A stretch of 42,408 bases of DNA, taken from contig JANWJX010000002.1 in the NCBI GenBank assembly GCA_025451725.1, forward strand, positions 1 to 42,408. Reading direction: 5' to 3'. Source of the DNA: Allostellaceae bacterium (lineage in GTDB: Bacteria > Pseudomonadota > Alphaproteobacteria > ATCC43930 > CGMCC-115725). Shown here piece after piece: positions 1-10,010 of this stretch (its first letter is position 1; every line of letters starts with the position of its first letter). The notes below the pieces were generated by a model that was not told where the DNA came from, searched no databases, and saw only the letters and a program-made list of their open reading frames with translations. The translations under genes were made by a program, and so were the position numbers.

Positions 1-642
1 ACCCTTGGCAATTTCAAGACGCTTCAGCGAATTTTCGACGCCCACCCGCTATTCGCGCTGGCCGGAACAGGGCGCCGCATTCTAGATATTGGCGGGGCCG
101 ACGGCGACTTGGCGTTTTTTTTGGAGCGGCTGGGTTGCCCGGCGACTATCCTTGATCACGCGCCGACGAACTATAACGGGCTGCGCGGTGCGCGCCTGTT
201 ACGCCGGCACCTCGGCTCCCGGCTCGAGATTCACGATGTCGATCTGGACACCCAGTTTCACCTGCCGCCCGGAAAATACGATCTGATCTTTTTTCTCGGA
301 ATCCTCTACCACTTGAAAAATCCGTTTTATGCGCTCGAATCGCTCGCGAAAGTGACCCGGCACATGTTGATCAGCACGCGCGTCGCGAAGCTTTCGCCCG
401 CCGGAAGGTCGATGCGGGATCTGCCGGTCGCCTATCTGTTGCACCCCACCGAGTCCAACAACGATCCCACAAATTTCTGGATCTTCACCGAGCCCGGACT
501 GTTGCGTCTGTGCGATCGCGCGGGATGGAACGTGCTGATGCACTATAGTCTGGGCGAAACGAAAAAGTCCGATCCCGCGAGAAACGATCGCGACGAGCGC
601 CTCTTCGCCCTGCTCGAAAGCCGTGCGATGGTAACGCCGTGA
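1..642 (+). CDS. SAM-dependent methyltransferase, 5'-truncated by the window edge
   Basis: The reading frame is open from base 1, so the true start lies outside the window. The visible part contains a class I Rossmann methyltransferase core: the SAM-binding motif [16 protein letters not shown] sits near visible residues 27-42, and [16 protein letters not shown] resembles the post-motif region of the CmoB/DUF1698 type of methyltransferases. The TTG at 109 lies inside the SAM motif, so it is not the start. The stop overlaps the start of the next gene, so both are probably translated from one transcript. Its place beside glycosyltransferases suggests it methylates a sugar or polysaccharide intermediate. 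That is inference, because the acceptor cannot be read from the sequence. A run of eight T residues codes the FF pair at 114-121. Confidence 0.8.
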   Translation, partial: TLGNFKTLQRIFDAHPLFALAGTGRRILDIGGADGDLAFFLERLGCPATILDHAPTNYNGLRGARLLRRHLGSRLEIHDVDLDTQFHLPPGKYDLIFFLGILYHLKNPFYALESLAKVTRHMLISTRVAKLSPAGRSMRDLPVAYLLHPTESNNDPTNFWIFTEPGLLRLCDRAGWNVLMHYSLGETKKSDPARNDRDERLFALLESRAMVTP

Positions 643-3600
643 TGGCAACGAAGCCGATCCCGGCATCACCGCCCGATGGCGGCGAGCCCGTCACATTCCG
701 ATTTCCGGAACCGGCGGAACGCCAGCTCTTCACGGGCGAGCGTTATGTTTCCGGACTGCAAGGCATCATTCAGCACGAACATTACCACCGCTATCTCTTC
801 GCCCTGCGCTATTGCGACGGTCGCGACGTCCTCGACATCGCCAGTGGCGAAGGGTACGGCAGCTTCCTGATCGGACAGGTGGCGCGCAGCGTGATCGGCG
901 TCGATATCGACCCCGAAAGCGTCGAGCATGCGAACCGTAGCTACGGCAGCAACCTGGTCGATCGGGTTATAAGCCACCGCAACATCGCGTTTCGCGTGGG
1001 GAACGCCGCCTCGCTGCCGGTTCCCGACGGCTCCGTCGACACCGTGGTGAGTTTCGAAACCCTCGAACACATCACCGAGCATGAAAAATTCATGGCGGAG
1101 GTTCGCCGCGTGCTGCGCCCCGGCGGCGTCCTGGTGATCTCCTCGCCCAACCGGGCCGTCTATACGGACGAAGCGGACCATCACAATCCCTACCATGTCC
1201 GCGAACTGTACCGCGCCGACTTCGTCGCGCTGCTGCAAGAGTCCTTCGCCCGGCTGCAACTCTATGAACAAAGGGCATTGAACGGATCGGTGATCATGGT
1301 CGCCGAACCGCGGCAAGCCGCGACGACGGTGGAGGGCTTCGCCGGTATCGACGGCACGACATTTGAACGGGTCGCGGGCATGCCGCATCCGCCTTATTTC
1401 ATCGCGGTCGCCTCGAACAGCGCATTGCCGCCGGCCGCCGAAAACCTGATGCATTCGCCACGCTACATGAATGAGCTCGAAACGCTGCGGGCGAGGCTGC
1501 CGCGCTCATCCGACGACGGGCGGCGGCAACTCGCGCTGCTCGAAGCAATGAGCATCGAACTGGCCCTGACGCGGAGCCGACTCACCTTGTGGTGGATATT
1601 GGCGTTTCCGCTGCGCTGGATCGCGGCGCAGGCGAGACAGTTGCGCGTGCGAGTGAAAATGTCGGGGAAGTTGGCGCGGGAACGGCGTGCGGTTTGGAAT
1701 TCCGGCTTGTTCGATGCCCACTGGTATCTCCTCCGCCACGACGAGGTGCGGAACGCGCGGGTCGACCCGCTGACGCATTTCGTCGAATGGGGCGCGGGCG
1801 AAGGACGCAATCCCAACCCGCTGTTCGACGTCGCCTGGTATCGGCGGCAGAATCCCGATATCGAGGCGCGCCGCGTCAATCCGCTGCTGCACTATGTGAA
1901 CGAGGGCGCCCCCAAGGGCCGCGCCCCGAGCCCGATGTTCGCTGCCGATTGGTACCGCGCGCGCCACCCCGACGCCGCGGCGAGCAAGCTCGGTCCGCTG
2001 GCGCACTATTTACGGCGCGGCGTGCGGAACGAGCGGGATCCCTCGCCTTATTTCTCCGCCAAGCTCTACCGCAAGCGCCGCCCCGAGATCGTCGCCGCCG
2101 GCGGCGATCCCTTCGCCTATTGGCTCCGCGAAGCGCCGGCCGCGGCGGAGGATTTGCCGGCGCTGGGCATCCAGGAATTCATCGCGGAGATCATGACGCC
2201 GCCCTCGGCGGCGCCGCTGGTCAGCATCGTGATTCCGACGTTCGGCAAGGTCGCGTTCACCGTCGGCTGTATCCGCTCGATCTACGAGCACCGGCCGGCC
2301 GCGCCGTTCGAGATCATCGTCGCCGAGGACGCCTCGGGCGATCCCGATATCGCGTTGCTGCGCCTCCTCCCGGGCGTCAAGCTGATTGAGAATCCGCGCA
2401 ATCTCGGCTTCGTGCGGAACTGCAACAACGCCGCCAAGACGGCAATCGGGCAGTATCTTTATTTTCTCAACAACGACACCGAAGTCACCGACGGCTGGCT
2501 CGACGCGCTGTTGGCCGTGTTCGAGGCGCGCCCCGACGCCGGTTTGATCGGATCGATGCTGCTGTACCCGAACGGCCGATTGCAGGAAGCCGGCGGCATT
2601 CTGTGGCGCGACGGTTCGGCTTGGAATTTCGGCCGCGACGACTATCCGGGCGAGCCGCAATACAACTATTTGCGTGAAACAGACTATTGTTCCGGCGCGT
2701 CGCTGCTGATCGAGCGGGCGCTGTTCGAACGGCTCGGCGGGTTCGACGAACGTTATGCGCCGGCCTACTGCGAGGATTCCGATCTCGCATTTCGGGTACG
2801 CGAGGCGGGGCGCAAAGTCTATTACCAGCCGACCTCGAAAGTGGTCCATTTCGAGGGCGTCTCCAACGGCCGGAATCTAAGCTTGGGCGTCAAGGCGCAC
2901 CAGGTGACCAATCAGGCGCGCTTCCGGGAACGCTGGCGCGACCGTCTCGAAGCGGAGCACTGGCCGTCGGGCCAGAATCTGTTCCGCGCGCGCGAGCGCG
3001 GCGGCAACAAGAAGGTGGTGCTTGTCATCGACCACAAGATGCCGGAACCCGACCGCGACGCCGGCTCGCTGACGGTATGGCAATTCATGGCGGCGCTGAC
3101 GGCACGCGGCTACACGGTTAAGTTCGTTCCGCTGAACGGCTATCTCACGCCGGGCTACGGCGCGTCCCTGCTGGAGCGCGGCATCGAGGTGATTTACGGC
3201 TACAAAGCCCGGCCGCGGCATGTGGCGCGCTGGATCGCCGAATCGGACAACGGCATCCATGCCATCTTGCTCAACCGGCCCGAAGTCGCTCGTCACTTTC
3301 TGCCGACGCTTCGTAAGGCGACGCGGGCGCGCGTCGTCTATTACGGGCACGATGTCCATTTCCTGCGTTTGGCGCAGGAGCACGCCGTCCGCCACGACGC
3401 GAAAATCCTAAAGAAGATGCGGCAATTCAAGAAAATGGAGGTCGACGTGTGGCGGCGCGTCGATTGCGTGCTGTATCCGTCGCAAGAGGAGATCGCGGTC
3501 GTCCGCGCCGAGGTGCCCGATGCGGAAAGCGCGACGATTCTGCCGTTCGCCTATGACGATGTTCCGGCCGAGCCGATCGCGCCGCATGACCGGCAGGGCT

Positions 3601-4118
3601 TGTTGTTCGTCGCCGGATTCGCCCATCCACCCAATGTCGACGCCGCGCAATGGCTGGTGGGTGAGATCATGCCGCTGGTGTGGCGGCAGCGGCCCGACGC
3701 GATGCTGTTTCTGGTCGGATCGCATCCCAGCGACGCCGTCATGGCGCTCGCCGCCGACCGGGTGCGGGTGGTCGGTTGGGTGAGCGACGACGACCTGGCG
3801 AGCTATTACCGACGCGCGAAGGCCGCCGTGGTGCCACTGCGCTTCGGCTCGGGAATCAAGGGCAAGGTGGTCGACGCGCTGCGCTGGGGCCTGCCCGTGA
3901 TCACCACGCCGGTCGGCGCGCAGGGACTTGGCGATACCGGGGATGCGCTCACCGTTCGCGAGGATTCCGCCGGCATCGCCACGGCGATATTGTCGCTGCT
4001 CGACTCCGAAGCGGCCTGGCTTAAACAGTCACGCGCCGAATTGTCCTTCGCGCGCGACCGGTTTGCCGTCGCGACCATGACCGATCAGCTCGTCGCCGCG
4101 ATTGAAGGATCGGGCTGA
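642..4118 (+). CDS. Multidomain methyltransferase - GT2 - GT4 glycosyltransferase fusion
   Basis: This is a protein of about 1158 residues with three enzymatic modules. Residues ~45-230 are a class I methyltransferase (motif [16 protein letters not shown]). Residues ~315-345 contain a hydrophobic, arginine-rich stretch ([14 protein letters not shown]) that may touch the membrane. Residues ~356-507 are four 38-residue repeats. Residues ~525-770 are a GT2 fold starting at [12 protein letters not shown], with the metal-binding-type motif FLNNDTEV near 610. Residues ~790-1155 are a GT4/GT-B domain, with the donor-site region FAGFAHPPN-like near 987 and [13 protein letters not shown] after it. The start is ATG 642, overlapping the upstream stop by one base. 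GTG 639, one codon earlier, is equally possible. Such fusions build or cap O-antigen or capsule glycans in the cytoplasm. The substrate is unknown. Confidence 0.88.
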   Translation: MATKPIPASPPDGGEPVTFRFPEPAERQLFTGERYVSGLQGIIQHEHYHRYLFALRYCDGRDVLDIASGEGYGSFLIGQVARSVIGVDIDPESVEHANRSYGSNLVDRVISHRNIAFRVGNAASLPVPDGSVDTVVSFETLEHITEHEKFMAEVRRVLRPGGVLVISSPNRAVYTDEADHHNPYHVRELYRADFVALLQESFARLQLYEQRALNGSVIMVAEPRQAATTVEGFAGIDGTTFERVAGMPHPPYFIAVASNSALPPAAENLMHSPRYMNELETLRARLPRSSDDGRRQLALLEAMSIELALTRSRLTLWWILAFPLRWIAAQARQLRVRVKMSGKLARERRAVWNSGLFDAHWYLLRHDEVRNARVDPLTHFVEWGAGEGRNPNPLFDVAWYRRQNPDIEARRVNPLLHYVNEGAPKGRAPSPMFAADWYRARHPDAAASKLGPLAHYLRRGVRNERDPSPYFSAKLYRKRRPEIVAAGGDPFAYWLREAPAAAEDLPALGIQEFIAEIMTPPSAAPLVSIVIPTFGKVAFTVGCIRSIYEHRPAAPFEIIVAEDASGDPDIALLRLLPGVKLIENPRNLGFVRNCNNAAKTAIGQYLYFLNNDTEVTDGWLDALLAVFEARPDAGLIGSMLLYPNGRLQEAGGILWRDGSAWNFGRDDYPGEPQYNYLRETDYCSGASLLIERALFERLGGFDERYAPAYCEDSDLAFRVREAGRKVYYQPTSKVVHFEGVSNGRNLSLGVKAHQVTNQARFRERWRDRLEAEHWPSGQNLFRARERGGNKKVVLVIDHKMPEPDRDAGSLTVWQFMAALTARGYTVKFVPLNGYLTPGYGASLLERGIEVIYGYKARPRHVARWIAESDNGIHAILLNRPEVARHFLPTLRKATRARVVYYGHDVHFLRLAQEHAVRHDAKILKKMRQFKKMEVDVWRRVDCVLYPSQEEIAVVRAEVPDAESATILPFAYDDVPAEPIAPHDRQGLLFVAGFAHPPNVDAAQWLVGEIMPLVWRQRPDAMLFLVGSHPSDAVMALAADRVRVVGWVSDDDLASYYRRAKAAVVPLRFGSGIKGKVVDALRWGLPVITTPVGAQGLGDTGDALTVREDSAGIATAILSLLDSEAAWLKQSRAELSFARDRFAVATMTDQLVAAIEGSG
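1707..2162 (+). repeat. Four exact-period 38-residue W-Y/HYL repeats in the fusion glycosyltransferase
   Basis: Units begin at 1707, 1821, 1935 and 2049, exactly 114 nt apart. Each carries a pattern like F-x-x-x-W-Y, then x-x-P-[DE], then D/N-P-L-x-H-[FY]-[VL], then G-x-x-x-x-R-x-P-[NS]-P. The fourth unit has lost the Trp and the terminal GR..P. Similar repeats occur beside GT2 domains in other large polysaccharide enzymes, by recollection. Their function is not known to me. Confidence 0.8.
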
Positions 4119-4149
4119 GTTCAGGCGTGGGGGAAATATTGTCGAACCA

Positions 4150-6003
4150 ATGTCGGTGGCGCGCCACGCTGTGAACCGGCTTCTGGCCTATCTTCTTGCG
4201 CGGATCGGCAACGATCGACTGCTGTGGCACGTCGAGACCAGGAAGCCGCGCCTGATTCAACGCATGCCGACGCGCGCCCAATATCAATATTGGATTCGAC
4301 GGTTCGACCGGCTGTCCGACGACGATCGGACCCGTATTGCCGCGCGGATCGCAATGTTTTCGCGGCCGCCCGTCATTTCAGTCGTGATGCCAGTGTTCAA
4401 TCCACCCGCCGCTTTTTTGATGCGGACGATCGCATCCGTTCGCGAACAATTCTACCCGCATTGGGAATTATGCATCGCGGACGATGCATCGACGGCGCCG
4501 CATGTGCGGCCGATCCTCGACGCTGCCGCTGCTTCCGATCCGCGAATCAAAATCGTCTATCGCGCCGAGAACGGACACATATCGCGCGCCAGTAACAGCG
4601 CGCTCGCGCTGGCAACCGGCGAATTCGTCGCGCTGCTCGATCACGACGACGAATTGGCGCCGCACGCCCTTTATCTCGTGGCGGAGGAACTAACCGCGCA
4701 TCCCGATGCCGATCTCGTTTATAGCGACGAAGACAAGATCGACGCCGACGGCGTTCGTTTCGCCCCCTATTTCAAGCCGGATTGGAATCCCGATCTGTTC
4801 CTCGCGCAGAATTCGATCTCGCATCTCGGCGTCTATCGCACTGCGCTGATCCGCGCGATCGGCGGCTTTCGCGAGGGCTTCGAGGGCAGCCAGGATTACG
4901 ACCTCGCCTTGCGCGCGACCGAGCAAACGACCGCGGAGCGCATCCGCCATATTCCGCATGTGCTCTATCATTGGCGCGCGATCCCGGGCTCGGCGGCGCT
5001 GCGGGTGGAGGAAAAACCTTACGCCGTCAGCGCGGCGCGGCGCGCGGTGGCCGACTATCTGGCAAGGACTGGCCGCGCCGCGTCGGTCGAACCATCCGCG
5101 CTCAAAGTATTTCAGCGCGTCCGGTACAGCGTCCCCTCGCCCGAACCGCCGGTGAGCATCTTGATTCCGACGCGTGATCGGGTCGATCTGGTCGAGCGAT
5201 GCATCAGCGGAATCCTCGAACGCACCGACTACCGGAATCTCGAAATCCTTATCGTCGACAATGGCAGCCAGGAAGAAGACAGCCTGCGTTACCTCGTCGA
5301 AATCGGCCGGATGCCGCGGGTCCGGGTCCTGCGCCATGACGCCGCATTCAATTTTTCGGCGCTTAACAATGTCGCGGTGCGTCAAGTCGGCGGCGAAATC
5401 CTCGTTCTCCTTAACAACGACACCGACGTGATCCATCCCGATTGGCTGATGGAGCTGGTTGCGAACGCGCTGAGGCCGGATGTCGGCGCAGTCGGCGCGA
5501 GGCTGCTTTATCCCAACGGGGCCGTGCAGCACGCCGGTGTCGTGCTCGGACTCGGCGGCGTCGCGGGACATGCCTTCAAGCGAAAGCCGGCGCGCGATCC
5601 CGGTCACGGCGGTCGCGCCCAGTTGCAGCAGGATTATTCGGCGGTCACGGCAGCGTGCCTTGCGATCCGCAAGGGCGTGTATGACGAGATCGGCGGCCTG
5701 AACGAACGCGATCTTCCGGTCGCGTTCAACGACGTGGATCTATGCCTGCGGCTGAGAAGCAAGGGCTACCGGATCGTATGGACGCCGTATGCGGTGCTCT
5801 ATCATCATGAATCGGCAACCCGCGGCACCGAAGCGACGCCGGCGCGGCGCGCCGCCTTCGAACGCGAGATAAAGTTCATGAAGGACCGTTGGGGCGAGGT
5901 CCTGCGGCGCGACCCTTGCTACAATCCCAATCTGTCCCTGAATACCGAGAATTTCGATCTCGCCTTTCCGCCGAGGGCGATACGCCCCTGGCGCGACGCC
6001 TGA
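4150..6003 (+). CDS. Tandem GT2-GT2 glycosyltransferase
   Basis: This is a protein of about 617 residues with two complete GT2 (GT-A) domains. The first starts near residue 75 (VISVVMPVFNPP) with the metal site LLDHDDELAPHALYL, followed by VYSDEDKI and GSQDYDLALRA. The second starts near residue 335 (PPVSILIPTRDRVDLVERC) with VLLNNDTDVIHPDWL and ends with the NDVDLCLRL acceptor-side motif. The pairing is typical of RfbC-like O-antigen rhamnosyl/mannosyl transferases, but the sugar is not predictable. The frame also permits a TTG start at 4102 inside the previous gene. I prefer ATG 4150, although neither has a strong Shine-Dalgarno. It probably shares a transcript with the two upstream genes. 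Its last codon lies 9 nt from the convergent kinase gene. Confidence 0.88.
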   Translation: MSVARHAVNRLLAYLLARIGNDRLLWHVETRKPRLIQRMPTRAQYQYWIRRFDRLSDDDRTRIAARIAMFSRPPVISVVMPVFNPPAAFLMRTIASVREQFYPHWELCIADDASTAPHVRPILDAAAASDPRIKIVYRAENGHISRASNSALALATGEFVALLDHDDELAPHALYLVAEELTAHPDADLVYSDEDKIDADGVRFAPYFKPDWNPDLFLAQNSISHLGVYRTALIRAIGGFREGFEGSQDYDLALRATEQTTAERIRHIPHVLYHWRAIPGSAALRVEEKPYAVSAARRAVADYLARTGRAASVEPSALKVFQRVRYSVPSPEPPVSILIPTRDRVDLVERCISGILERTDYRNLEILIVDNGSQEEDSLRYLVEIGRMPRVRVLRHDAAFNFSALNNVAVRQVGGEILVLLNNDTDVIHPDWLMELVANALRPDVGAVGARLLYPNGAVQHAGVVLGLGGVAGHAFKRKPARDPGHGGRAQLQQDYSAVTAACLAIRKGVYDEIGGLNERDLPVAFNDVDLCLRLRSKGYRIVWTPYAVLYHHESATRGTEATPARRAAFEREIKFMKDRWGEVLRRDPCYNPNLSLNTENFDLAFPPRAIRPWRDA

Positions 6004-6012
6004 CCGCCCGGC

Positions 6013-7020
6013 TCACCCTTGCGCGACCGTACCGTCGCGTTCCTGCATCACGATGCGCGACCCCTCCGGCGCGACCCCGCACGGCACATGGATGAGATTG
6101 CCAAGCCGTTGCCGCACCGCCGCATGATGCTGCGGCGGCACGAACAGCAAGAGAAAACCGCCGCCGCCCGCGCCGAGCAATTTTCCGCCGAGCGCCCCCG
6201 CCTGACGCGCCGCGTCGTAGACGTCGTCGATCTCGCCGTTGGAGATGCGGGCGCTCAGGCCCCGCTTGAGCAACCACGATTCGTGCAGCAGCGATCCAAG
6301 TTCGTCGATGTTCCTCCCCTCGCCGTGCAGAATCGCCTCGGCTTCGTCGACCATCGCCATCATTTCCCTGATATCGGCGGCGCGGCTGTCGAGATTGGCG
6401 ATCTTGTCGGCCGCGATATCCGACGCGATGCGCGACCGGCCGGTGTAATAGAGATGGCAATATTGCTCGAGGGCGCGACGCCGCGCGGCGCCGATCGTGA
6501 CCGGCGTCACCGTGAAGCCGCCGTCGGTGTGAAAGATGACCTTGTTGAGGCCGCCATAGGCCGCCCATACCTGATCCTGGGAGCCAACATGCTCGCGAAT
6601 CACATCCTGCTCGATGCGGGTGGCTTCGATCGCGAGATCGCGCGGGGTAACCGATCTGCCGTGCAAGCCATAAAGTGCATTGAGCAGGCCGACGGTGAAC
6701 GCCGATGACGAGCCGAGGCCGGAACGCGCCGGCAAATCGGCGTCGTGATGCAGTTCGATACCGTCGCTGACCGCGAGTTCCGAAAACACGGCGCGCACCG
6801 CGGGATGCTGGATGTCGGCGATCTCGCGGACATTCTCCATTACCGAATAGACGATGCGATGCTTGTGCGCGAAGAACGGCGGAAGCACCCGGACCGAGAT
6901 GTAGCAAAATTTGTCGACGGCAAAGCCGATCACCTTGCCGCCGTGGCGCCGGTACCATGCTGGATAATCGGACCCGCCGCCGAATAGCGAGACGCGAAAT
7001 GGGGTGCGGGTGATGATCAA
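6013..7020 (-). CDS. hddA: D-glycero-D-manno-heptose 7-phosphate kinase (GHMP family)
   Basis: This is a 335-residue GHMP kinase. The N-terminus has the sugar-kinase signature TPFRVSLFGGGSDYP. The ATP-binding loop GLGSSSA is at residues 101-107, and the C-terminal motif LLGAGGGGFLLLF is the third GHMP signature. These features match HddA-type kinases, which phosphorylate D-glycero-D-manno-heptose 7-phosphate to the 1,7-bisphosphate (alpha at C1 in the GDP branch). The start is TTG 7020, overlapping the stop of the upstream hddC-gmhB fusion by 4 nt (TTGA), so translation is coupled. Together the two genes supply three of the four steps from sedoheptulose 7-phosphate to an NDP-heptose. A fucose- or other sugar-kinase role is possible but less likely beside a GmhB module. 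Confidence 0.87.
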   Translation of the reverse strand: MIITRTPFRVSLFGGGSDYPAWYRRHGGKVIGFAVDKFCYISVRVLPPFFAHKHRIVYSVMENVREIADIQHPAVRAVFSELAVSDGIELHHDADLPARSGLGSSSAFTVGLLNALYGLHGRSVTPRDLAIEATRIEQDVIREHVGSQDQVWAAYGGLNKVIFHTDGGFTVTPVTIGAARRRALEQYCHLYYTGRSRIASDIAADKIANLDSRAADIREMMAMVDEAEAILHGEGRNIDELGSLLHESWLLKRGLSARISNGEIDDVYDAARQAGALGGKLLGAGGGGFLLLFVPPQHHAAVRQRLGNLIHVPCGVAPEGSRIVMQERDGTVAQG

Positions 7021-8243
7021 GGCGTCGTCGCCACGTCGCGGCCGGGACGATCGCGCGCCAACAGCGCCGCGACGAAATCCCGCAAATTGCCGCCGTCGAA
7101 ATGGTGGCCGGGAAGCGCCATCGCCGCCGCGGCCTCAAGGTCGGACGGCCGGTCGCCGATCAGCAGGCTTCGATCCATGTCGATCGGCAAGTCGACCATC
7201 GCGCGGCGCAACAGCCCCGTGCCCGGTTTGCGGCAATCGCAGGCTTGCCGATAAGGGGGCTCGCCGATATCGGGATGATGCGGGCAAAAGTAAAACCCGT
7301 CGATATGCGCGCCACGCGCCGCCAATTCCCGGTTCATCCAGTCGTGCAGCCGGTCGACCGCCGCTTCGTCGTAAAGGCCGCGCGCCACGCCCGCCTGATT
7401 GGTCACAACCACGGCTAGCCGTCCAGAATCGTTGACCGCCCGCACCGCTTCCGGCGCGCCATCGACCCAGCGGAATTCGTCGCTGCGATGGACATAACCG
7501 GTGTCGACGTTGAGCACGCCATCCCGGTCGAAGAACACGGCCGGACGGCGCGCCCACCGGGGGATCGCCGTCTGCGCCGCGGCAAAGTCGGTCGGCACGC
7601 CGATATCGATGAAGAACCGGTCGTCATAGACCTTGCCCGATAATTGGCCGCGCGCCGCCAGGGCGGGGAAAATCTCGTTTTCGAGCGACATCGGGACGCG
7701 CGCGGCGAATTCGACAATGTCGCGCCGCACCACATAGACGCCGCCATTGACGATCGCCGGTCCGCTGCCGCGCGCGGCAAAGGCGACGATGCGCGATCCG
7801 TCGAGTGCGACCGCGCCCGAACGTCGCGCATCGCCGACCGGAAGCAAGGCGAGATGACCGAGCGATCCGCGCCGTTCGGCATCGAGTGCAAGATCGTGCA
7901 TGTTAATGTCGAAAATCGAATCGCCGTTCAACAGGAAGAACCAGGGATCGAGCGATGCCGACGCTTGTCGCAGCGCCCCGCCGGTACCGGCTGCTTCCGG
8001 TTCCACGACGCAGCGGACTTTGGCGCCGGCGATCTCGCGCCCGTCGTATCGCGCGCGAACCAGATCGGCGCCGTGGCCGGCGAGCAAGATCACGTCCGTG
8101 ACGCCATGGCGCGCGACCTCGAACAGCAGGTAATCGAGGAACGGCTGGCCACCGATCTCCAGCAACGGCTTCGGCATCTCGGCGGTCAGGGCGCCAAGGC
8201 GGGTACCCTTACCTCCAACCAAAATCACGGCCTGCCGAATCAT
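7017..8243 (-). CDS. hddC-gmhB: Fused heptose-1-phosphate nucleotidyltransferase (HddC-like) and heptose bisphosphate phosphatase (GmhB-like)
   Basis: This is a bifunctional protein of about 408 residues. Residues ~1-230 are a nucleotidyltransferase with AVILVGGKGTRLG, MPKPLLEIGG and LLNGDSIFD. Residues ~235-400 are a HAD phosphatase of the GmhB type: FFDRDGVLN (motif I), VVVTNQAG (motif II), the zinc loop FCPHHPD...CDCRKPG and LLIGDRPSDLEAA (motif III). The phosphatase would remove the 7-phosphate and the transferase would activate the resulting heptose 1-phosphate. The nucleotide is probably GDP by analogy with HddC but is not proven. ATG 8243 is chosen because AGGGG sits 5 nt upstream; GTG 8258 is the alternative. 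The gene leads the two-gene minus-strand operon with hddA and is divergent from the GT gene at 8418. Confidence 0.87.
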   Translation of the reverse strand: MIRQAVILVGGKGTRLGALTAEMPKPLLEIGGQPFLDYLLFEVARHGVTDVILLAGHGADLVRARYDGREIAGAKVRCVVEPEAAGTGGALRQASASLDPWFFLLNGDSIFDINMHDLALDAERRGSLGHLALLPVGDARRSGAVALDGSRIVAFAARGSGPAIVNGGVYVVRRDIVEFAARVPMSLENEIFPALAARGQLSGKVYDDRFFIDIGVPTDFAAAQTAIPRWARRPAVFFDRDGVLNVDTGYVHRSDEFRWVDGAPEAVRAVNDSGRLAVVVTNQAGVARGLYDEAAVDRLHDWMNRELAARGAHIDGFYFCPHHPDIGEPPYRQACDCRKPGTGLLRRAMVDLPIDMDRSLLIGDRPSDLEAAAAMALPGHHFDGGNLRDFVAALLARDRPGRDVATTP

Positions 8244-8417
8244 CCTCACCCCTGACACCGGGGCGGCGCCCCATCTTCCGCCATCTTCTTTGCATCGGCG
8301 GCTAAAAGCAATTTATGCTGGTTTTGCCGTCCCAAGTCCCCGGATTTTCTCGTCCATTGCCACCCCGCTAAGCCAAGTCGTGCGCCCGCTTTGCCGCCCT
8401 AAAGGCTCGAACCCTTG

Positions 8418-10010
8418 ATGCTAGCGACCGCGTCTTTCCTCGCCTATCAAATGTGGATTTGGTGCTTCGACCGCCTGTCGGCGCGCGACCGGCGGGCTAT
8501 TGGGGCGCACATCGCAAGGCGCCCCGACCTCCCGACGCTGCACGTCGTCATCGCCGTCGACCGGGCGTCCGAGCAGCGTGTCCACGCGACGTTGCGTGGC
8601 TTGCGGCAACAACTTTATCCGAACTGGCGCGCGACCGTGATACTCGACGCGGCGTACGGCATTACCGCGGCCGACGCCGTCCGCCAGGCGGCCGATCCTC
8701 GGATCGAGATTGCTCGCGATCCTGACGCCGGTTCACCGGCCGCCGCGTGGACCGTCGCCGTCGCCGTCGGCGTCCTGCTTCGCCCGCACGCGCTGTACCT
8801 GATCGCGCTTGCCGCGGCGGAGCATCCCGACGCAACCCTGATTTATGGCGACGAAGATAGGATCGGCCCGGCCGGTCTCCGGCGCGACCCCTACTTCAAG
8901 GCCGGATACTCGCCGGAACTGGCGCGCGCCACCGACTATCTCGGACCGTGCGTCGCGATCCGCGGCGCCGCTGCGGAACTGCCGGCGTACCGTTCGGGTG
9001 ACGCGATGACGTGGTTGCGTTCGGTAACGACGGCACGCGCGCCGGGCGGCGCAGTGCGGATACCGTTTGTCCTGTACCACGACGCGCTCGCGCCACGGCC
9101 GCAACCTGATCCACCGCCGGCGCCGGCCATTCCGGATTCGGCGCTGCCGGCCGTGACGATCATAGTGCCGACCAAGGATCGCCTCGATTTGATCCGGCCA
9201 TGCCTCGATAGTCTGCTCGCGCTGACCGATTACCCGCCGGAGCGACGAGAGCTTGTCGTCGTCGATAACGGTTCTTCCGACCCCGCGACTTTGGCCTATT
9301 TGTCGGCAACGGAAAGCACGGGAGCGGCGCGGTTGATCCGCGATCCGCGTCCCTTCAATTTTTCCCTAATCAACAACGACGCCGCCGCGACCGCGAGCGG
9401 CGACATACTGGTTTTTCTGAACAACGATACGCAGATCGTCAATGGCGCCTGGCTGCGGCGTCTGGTCGGATACGCGATCCGCGACGATATCGGTGCGGTC
9501 GGCCTGAAACTCATCTATCCCAACCGCCGAGTCCAACATATCGGCATCGTATTGTGCGGCTCTACCGGCGGGGACGCGCATGTCGGGATTGCGACGGACG
9601 CGCCGGGCTATCGCGGACTGGCGCAGCAAACCCATGAAGTGGCCGCCGTTACCGGCGCTTGCCTCGCCGTGCGCACCGCCTTATTTCGCGAGATCGGCGG
9701 GTTCGACACCGAATTTCCAGGCAATTACAGCGACGTGATTCTTTGTCTCGACCTGTTGGCGCGCGGCTATCGGAATCTTGTCGTCGCCGACGTTGAGATG
9801 ATTCACCATGAATCGCAAACCCGCCGGTTCTTCCATTCCAACAGGCGGCTGTCGCAAGCGCACAAGGCCGCATCGGGTCTGGCCGTGGCGCGATATCCCG
9901 ATCTGTTCCGCGACGATCCCTTCTACAATCCGAATTTAAGCTGGTGGCGACCCTATAGCCTAGCGTTTCCGCCGCGAGTAACGAAACCGTGGCGTAAGTC
10001 CCGGCGCTAA
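8418..10010 (+). CDS. GT2 glycosyltransferase with a decayed N-terminal GT2 domain
   Basis: This is a protein of about 530 residues, paralogous to the tandem GT2 at 4150. Both begin with a similar lead (Y-x-x-W-I..FDRLS..DR..I). The C-terminal GT2 domain is intact: AVTIIVPTKDRLDLIRPCL, FLNNDTQIVNGAWL and a FPGNYSDVILCLDL acceptor region. In the N-terminal domain the aligned metal site LLDHDDELAPHALYL of the paralogue reads VAVAVGVLLRPHALYL here, and the QDYDLALR element is missing. That half probably no longer transfers sugar. The start is ATG 8418, or TTG 8415 one codon earlier. AAAGG lies about 10 nt upstream. The stop overlaps the convergent gentisate dioxygenase by 4 nt. Confidence 0.85.
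   Translation: MLATASFLAYQMWIWCFDRLSARDRRAIGAHIARRPDLPTLHVVIAVDRASEQRVHATLRGLRQQLYPNWRATVILDAAYGITAADAVRQAADPRIEIARDPDAGSPAAAWTVAVAVGVLLRPHALYLIALAAAEHPDATLIYGDEDRIGPAGLRRDPYFKAGYSPELARATDYLGPCVAIRGAAAELPAYRSGDAMTWLRSVTTARAPGGAVRIPFVLYHDALAPRPQPDPPPAPAIPDSALPAVTIIVPTKDRLDLIRPCLDSLLALTDYPPERRELVVVDNGSSDPATLAYLSATESTGAARLIRDPRPFNFSLINNDAAATASGDILVFLNNDTQIVNGAWLRRLVGYAIRDDIGAVGLKLIYPNRRVQHIGIVLCGSTGGDAHVGIATDAPGYRGLAQQTHEVAAVTGACLAVRTALFREIGGFDTEFPGNYSDVILCLDLLARGYRNLVVADVEMIHHESQTRRFFHSNRRLSQAHKAASGLAVARYPDLFRDDPFYNPNLSWWRPYSLAFPPRVTKPWRKSRR

Noticed and set aside
5876-7138. A 420-codon minus-strand open frame
   Set aside because: It overlaps hddA in another frame of the same strand. The hddA frame carries the GHMP motifs.
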